In this document: in pieces, positions 7,926 through 11,406 of the stretch
Position numbering within the stretch: position 1 is the first letter of the stretch
Layout: each line of letters opens with the position of its first letter
Source of the DNA: Haplosporangium gracile
Lineage: Eukaryota; Mortierellomycota; Mortierellomycetes; Mortierellales; Mortierellaceae
NCBI GenBank assembly: GCA_015499985.1
Contig: JAAAUF010000558.1
Coordinates: 16,504 to 27,909, forward strand
Direction: 5' to 3'
Length of the DNA stretch: 11,406 bases
Position numbers and translations under genes: made by a program
The notes under the pieces: generated by a model
Seen by the model: only the letters and a program-made list of their open reading frames with translations
Told to the model about the DNA's origin: nothing
Database searches by the model: none

Positions 7926-8017
7926 ACATGTGTTGAAAGAGGGAGGGAAAAAAATGATGAACACGAAAATTGAAAGGGTAGAACAGGAAATACGGCAAGT
8001 CTAAGCATGTAACATTT

Positions 8018-10919
8018 TTAATGGCGTCCACGCTTGCGCTCGTCGTCTCGGGGTGTCGAACTTGCTCCTCTCTTCCGGCTTATCTCATCTTCGCGATCCC
8101 ATCGCTCCTAAAGCGTAATCAGTAGGTACGACAAAGAAAAAAACAAACGAGAAAAGATCGGTGATGGTTAGAAATCCTATACGAAAAGCATTTGAGAAAA
8201 CTCAAGCAATCTTTCCAGTGTCCTCATAGAGTTTAGACAACACAAGGCTAAGAAAGGTACCTTATCCTTGTCGGACTGAGTCTTGTCCTTCCCACCACTG
8301 CCACTCCCGCTTCCGCTCCCGCCGCGACGGTCGTCATACCGATCAGACCGGTCGCGTTCTGAGGATCGGTGATGATCGCGATCGCCTCTATCGCGATCTC
8401 TCGAGTCGCCGCCACGATCCCGGTCCCTGTCACTTCGTGAACTCCGTTCTCTCTCCCGACTACTTCCGCGACCTTCCCGACTAGACACACGGCTACCATC
8501 ACGATCACGATCACGCTCGCGCTCGCGGTCGCGATCACCCCTGTCACGATCTCCACGATCGCCACCACCGCTAGATCGGCTGTCGCGGTGGTGATCGCGG
8601 CTGCTCTCACGGTCCCTGGTATCCCCACGACTGCTACTTCCGGCTCCGTCTCTCGAATCACGCTGGTCACGGTCCATGCTACCTCCTCGAGGGCTGCCGT
8701 CTGCATCATCACGCTCATGCTTTACCATAGGCGACTCCTGACGACCAAAAGATCCTCCTCCCTGCTGAAAGTTCATACCTTGATTGAATGGCGCCCGTCC
8801 TCCAGGGAACGCAGGTCCACCAGCATTACCGCCTTGACCTCCTGCTCCTTGAGCTGATCCAAAGTTGTTGGCTCCATCCCATTGGTTGTTGTTAAAGTTG
8901 CCTCCACTTGCTCCTGCAGCCGGTCCACGAGGGATCTGAGCACCGGGACGGAAGTTGTCAGAGGGAGGACCTCCACGACCACGGCCAGCACCTCCAGCCG
9001 CGCCGTCTCCCATCATGCCTCCACGCATTCCAGGCGCGTTACCTCCACGTCCAGCCCCGCCTCCAAACCCACCAGGCCCAGGCCGGTTGAATCCACCATC
9101 ACCGCCAAAATGAGGTGGTCGACCACCCTGCTGGAAATCGCCGCCCTGGAAGGAATCATCGTCATCTCCGCCATTAGGGCCGGTGCTTCCATTCCGCTGA
9201 AAGTTCGGGCTCCTGTCATTCTGTCCGTCAAAGTCGCCCCGTCCAGCACCACCAGGCCCTCCAGGGCCACCTTGAGGATTATTAGGCAGAGCGAAACGGT
9301 TACCACGACCGGCACCGTTGCCCCCAGGAGGACCTCCACGCTGCTGGTTCATTGGGTTCATTATGTTGGGAATGCCTCCCATGTTCATACCCATCGGCAT
9401 TCCTGGGCGCATCATATTAGGCATTCCAGGCATACCACCCATACCCATTCCTGGTGGCATTCCTGGCATCATACCGGGCATGCCGGGCATACCAGGCATC
9501 ATTCCTGGCATTCCTGGCATTCCCGGCATTCCTGGTACGCCCATCCTCAGCTCTGGCGGTAAATCCATCAACAGACTGGGGTCCATGTCAAAGCCCTATC
9601 ATATCAGGCCGAAGTGTGTGCGTTAGCGAATACTCATCTTTAGAAAATGTAAAAATCGCCCCTCTCAAAACAGATATCAAACAGACATGAAGCTTTACCT
9701 TGCCACCGGCAAAGGGGTTGTCACGCATCATTTTCTGCTTGTGGCAGTAAGCCCTCCAGATATTCTCATTAAATCCATAGTTGAAGTAATCCGTCAAATC
9801 AGCTCCGGGTTTACGCCAGGGTTTGTCCTCGGCACCATCCAGATCCACATCAAAGAGCTCGACACCGTCTATTGTTCCGACCGCATTGATATCAACACCG
9901 CCGGGTTTTGTTGCTGGAATCACATCGACTGTGCCGTCGGCCTTTGTCACTGTCGTCGTTCCTGATTTGGCGGGTGTTGTTGCTTTGATGCTTACAACTG
10001 TCTGTCTAATTGTATAATGAGAGATTCAGGCGAGCTAAAGTGAGCATACACACTTCATTCTTTGTAGTCCAACTTGAAATAATATTGAGAGAGAGGGAGA
10101 GAGAGAGAGAGTACAACGGTATTAACTGTAGCTTACTTTGAAGATCCAGTTGCTTCTCTGTTATCCTCGCTATCCATGACAATTTCGATATCCTAAATTA
10201 TTCATAGCAATGGGCACTAAAGCAATCAGCAACCAAATTACACACAGTGGACACTCTATTCAGCATCAACAATGAAAATAAAAGAAAAAAAAATGATCAA
10301 AGTGACAAAACTTACGGATTCGCTGTCGTCGTCATCTTCATCGTCCTCTTCCTCGTCTGATCCTTCATCCTCATCATTCTCACCACTTTCACCTTTGACT
10401 TCGTCATTGTCGTCGCCTCTACCAGTCTTGGTCGCGGCATCTGATACATCCTGAATAGCGCCTGTTGTTCCTGGTGTGACCCTGACCTCTGTTGATCTAA
10501 TTATCGCAATAGTGTAGAGGTAGAGAATATAAAAGCCATTGGAATTTGTCAGTCGATGAGGATTGTAACAATAATGAGATCGTAGTTTCATCAGTCAAAA
10601 TTGGTCTCCTGAATCCATGAAAAGTGACATACTTGGATCCATCTTCGCCGCCGTAGAGATCGAACGCATCGCTGTCCTGGCCTATATAATCAAAGAAGCG
10701 CAAAAGATTGCTCCTGTTAGGTCCCCGTTGCAACATATATACACACACACACACATAAAGAAGGGTTATCTGATAAAATACATTTTTGAACGCGAAAAAG
10801 AGAAAAGTTAGAAGGTTCCTGCAGTATATATGATTACCGGCTGTTGCAGGAGCAGGGGCGTTGGTGATGAGTTCAGACGAGCCATACAAGAACTCGTCAT
10901 CGTCGTCTATATGCGACAT
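8018..10919 (-). CDS. FIP1: FIP1 subunit of the pre-mRNA cleavage and polyadenylation factor
   Basis: Nuclear mRNA 3'-end formation factor that tethers poly(A) polymerase to the polyadenylation complex. Minus-strand exons: 10919-10838, 10681-10633, 10496-10316, 10192-10137, 10005-9699, 9595-8261, 8107-8018; 699 residues, all junctions GT-AG and in frame. Order: short acidic N-terminus with DDDDEFLYG (5-13); Asp/Glu-rich tract (about 75-104); DIEIVMDSE (105-113); the diagnostic Fip1 motif at about 174-217, including [18 protein letters not shown] and [15 protein letters not shown] repeats (about 246-300); an RGG/Gly-rich part (about 310-510); an RD/RE/RS-rich part (about 533-650); and a basic end RKRG...KRGRH. 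The start at 10919 is the first ATG in frame (AACAATG) and gives the family's acidic N-terminus. Yeast Fip1 is much shorter and lacks this tail; animal FIP1L1 has a comparable RD/RE tail. Introns 1 and 4 carry microsatellites. The Fip1 motif makes the assignment firm. Confidence 0.95.
8321..8674 (-). repeat. FIP1 segment coding for RD/RE/RS dipeptides
   Basis: Low-complexity coding sequence (CGATCG/GATCGC-like runs) encoding alternating Arg-Asp, Arg-Glu and Arg-Ser in the FIP1 C-terminus, about residues 533-650. Such mixed-charge tracts in splicing and polyadenylation factors bind RNA or partner proteins; that role is inferred here. Confidence 0.8.
9371..9535 (-). repeat. FIP1 segment coding for PGM repeats
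   Basis: Tandem short repeats related to GGCATTCCTGGCAT on the plus strand encode Pro-Gly-Met units at about residues 246-300 of FIP1. Nine- and twelve-base periods with synonymous differences suggest replication slippage; copy number may vary between strains. Confidence 0.8.
10087..10111. repeat. GA microsatellite in FIP1 intron 4
   Basis: A (GA)n tract with one GGG interruption. On the coding strand it is a CT-rich stretch inside the 131-bp intron between 10136 and 10006, nearer the donor than the acceptor, so it is not the usual 3' polypyrimidine tract. Confidence 0.8.
10736..10757. repeat. TA/CA microsatellite in FIP1 intron 1
   Basis: ATATATACACACACACACA-type tract inside the 156-bp first intron (10837-10682). 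On the coding strand it reads as TG/TA and lies upstream of a CTAAC branch-like site and the TATATAG acceptor. Confidence 0.75.
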
Positions 10920-11406
10920 TGTTACTGGTTGTTTTCTTCTTCCTTGATCACTAGACACCGGTGTCGTGTGTTGTTCGTGCTCTCGATTTAGAGCTCCTGT
11001 TCAGACAATGAAAGGATATGTATATTTTCAAGTGTTCCTGTGCTCCTGCGGTGCTTGTAAGTTGAGGCAAGTCTGGGTGCGGAGGATGGTGGCAGGCGGG
11101 ATGAATGGGGGCGAGGTTGTTTAGTGAAGAAGAGTGAACAAGAGAGGGTAATTGTCTTGTTGGATGCGCGTAAACGTTTGTGCCTCCCTTCCTTCCCTCC
11201 CCCCTGCGACGAAACTGAAAACTGATTTTTAACTGACTAAGCCACCATATCTTGGGGAACGTCTCAAAAATTAAATTTGCCGCTTTTTTTTTTTATCTAT
11301 CGATACAAAGGGGCTAATTCATAGAATAGCTTTAGGAGGGGGACCTCCACACAAATATTCTTGGGCTTGATAGACTCTGATGATCAAATCAGGCAATTTA
11401 CCCCCC
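10920..11406 (-). promoter_or_regulatory. FIP1 upstream region
   Basis: The leader just before the ATG is purine/CA-rich on the minus strand (GGAAGAAGAAAACAACCAGTAAC). A perfect 12-bp palindrome, GACACCGGTGTC, lies at 10954-10965. Farther out are C/T-rich and A/T-rich stretches. I see no coding region up to the window end and no sign of the first exon of a divergent gene. Confidence 0.4.

Noticed and set aside
7438..8004. 188-codon plus-strand open frame at the tepsin 3' end
   Set aside because: Runs through the last intron in a different frame from tepsin exons 6 and 7, which splice cleanly.
8882..9562. 226-codon plus-strand open frame rich in Ser, Thr and His
   Set aside because: Antisense shadow of the repetitive Gly/Pro/Met-rich FIP1 exon.
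9318..9626. Plus-strand PGI-repeat open frame as a collagen-like protein
   Set aside because: Antisense image of the FIP1 PGM repeats; it lacks a signal peptide and splice or leader support.

Overview
The window reads as nuclear DNA of a fungus. Genes are split by short GT-AG introns (93-156 bp) that often carry a CTAAC branch-site-like sequence, have CA- or CT-rich leaders before the ATG, and end with AATAAA signals. Gene content suggests an early-diverging (Mucoromycota, perhaps Mortierella-like) fungus: a tepsin-type ENTH protein, of the AP-4 pathway missing from yeasts, and a FIP1 with an animal-like arginine-rich tail. The lineage is an inference; no rRNA or other marker is present.

Layout: 1-840 holds no gene I can support. 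850-1300 looks like a small transcription unit (CA-rich leader, ATG at 916, AATAAA at 1283) whose reading frame is broken, possibly a decayed signal-peptide or signal-anchor gene. 1999-2634 (+) is a two-exon beta-carbonic anhydrase of 166 residues. Convergent to it, 3452-3090 (-) encodes a cysteine-free secreted protein of 120 residues. About 3979-5140 is a diverged tandem duplication of a ~580-bp unit containing shared remnants of an old reading frame.

5425-7837 (+) is a seven-exon gene for a 590-residue tepsin-like ENTH/VHS-like protein, reconstructed exon by exon. Tail to tail with it, 10919-8018 (-) is a seven-exon gene for a 699-residue FIP1 subunit of the cleavage and polyadenylation factor. 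10920-11406 is the FIP1 upstream region.

The genes do not form a pathway: CO2 hydration, secretion, AP-4 vesicle traffic and mRNA 3'-end formation are separate housekeeping or accessory roles. The shared theme is compact arrangement: two convergent pairs, one with poly(A) signals so close that the transcripts probably meet or overlap. I see no bacterial-type system, CRISPR array, tRNA or rRNA gene. The parts most worth a second look are the decayed tandem duplication, the tepsin homologue with its repeated LPG[YF]GNP linker motif, the broken small gene near 916, and the secreted protein.
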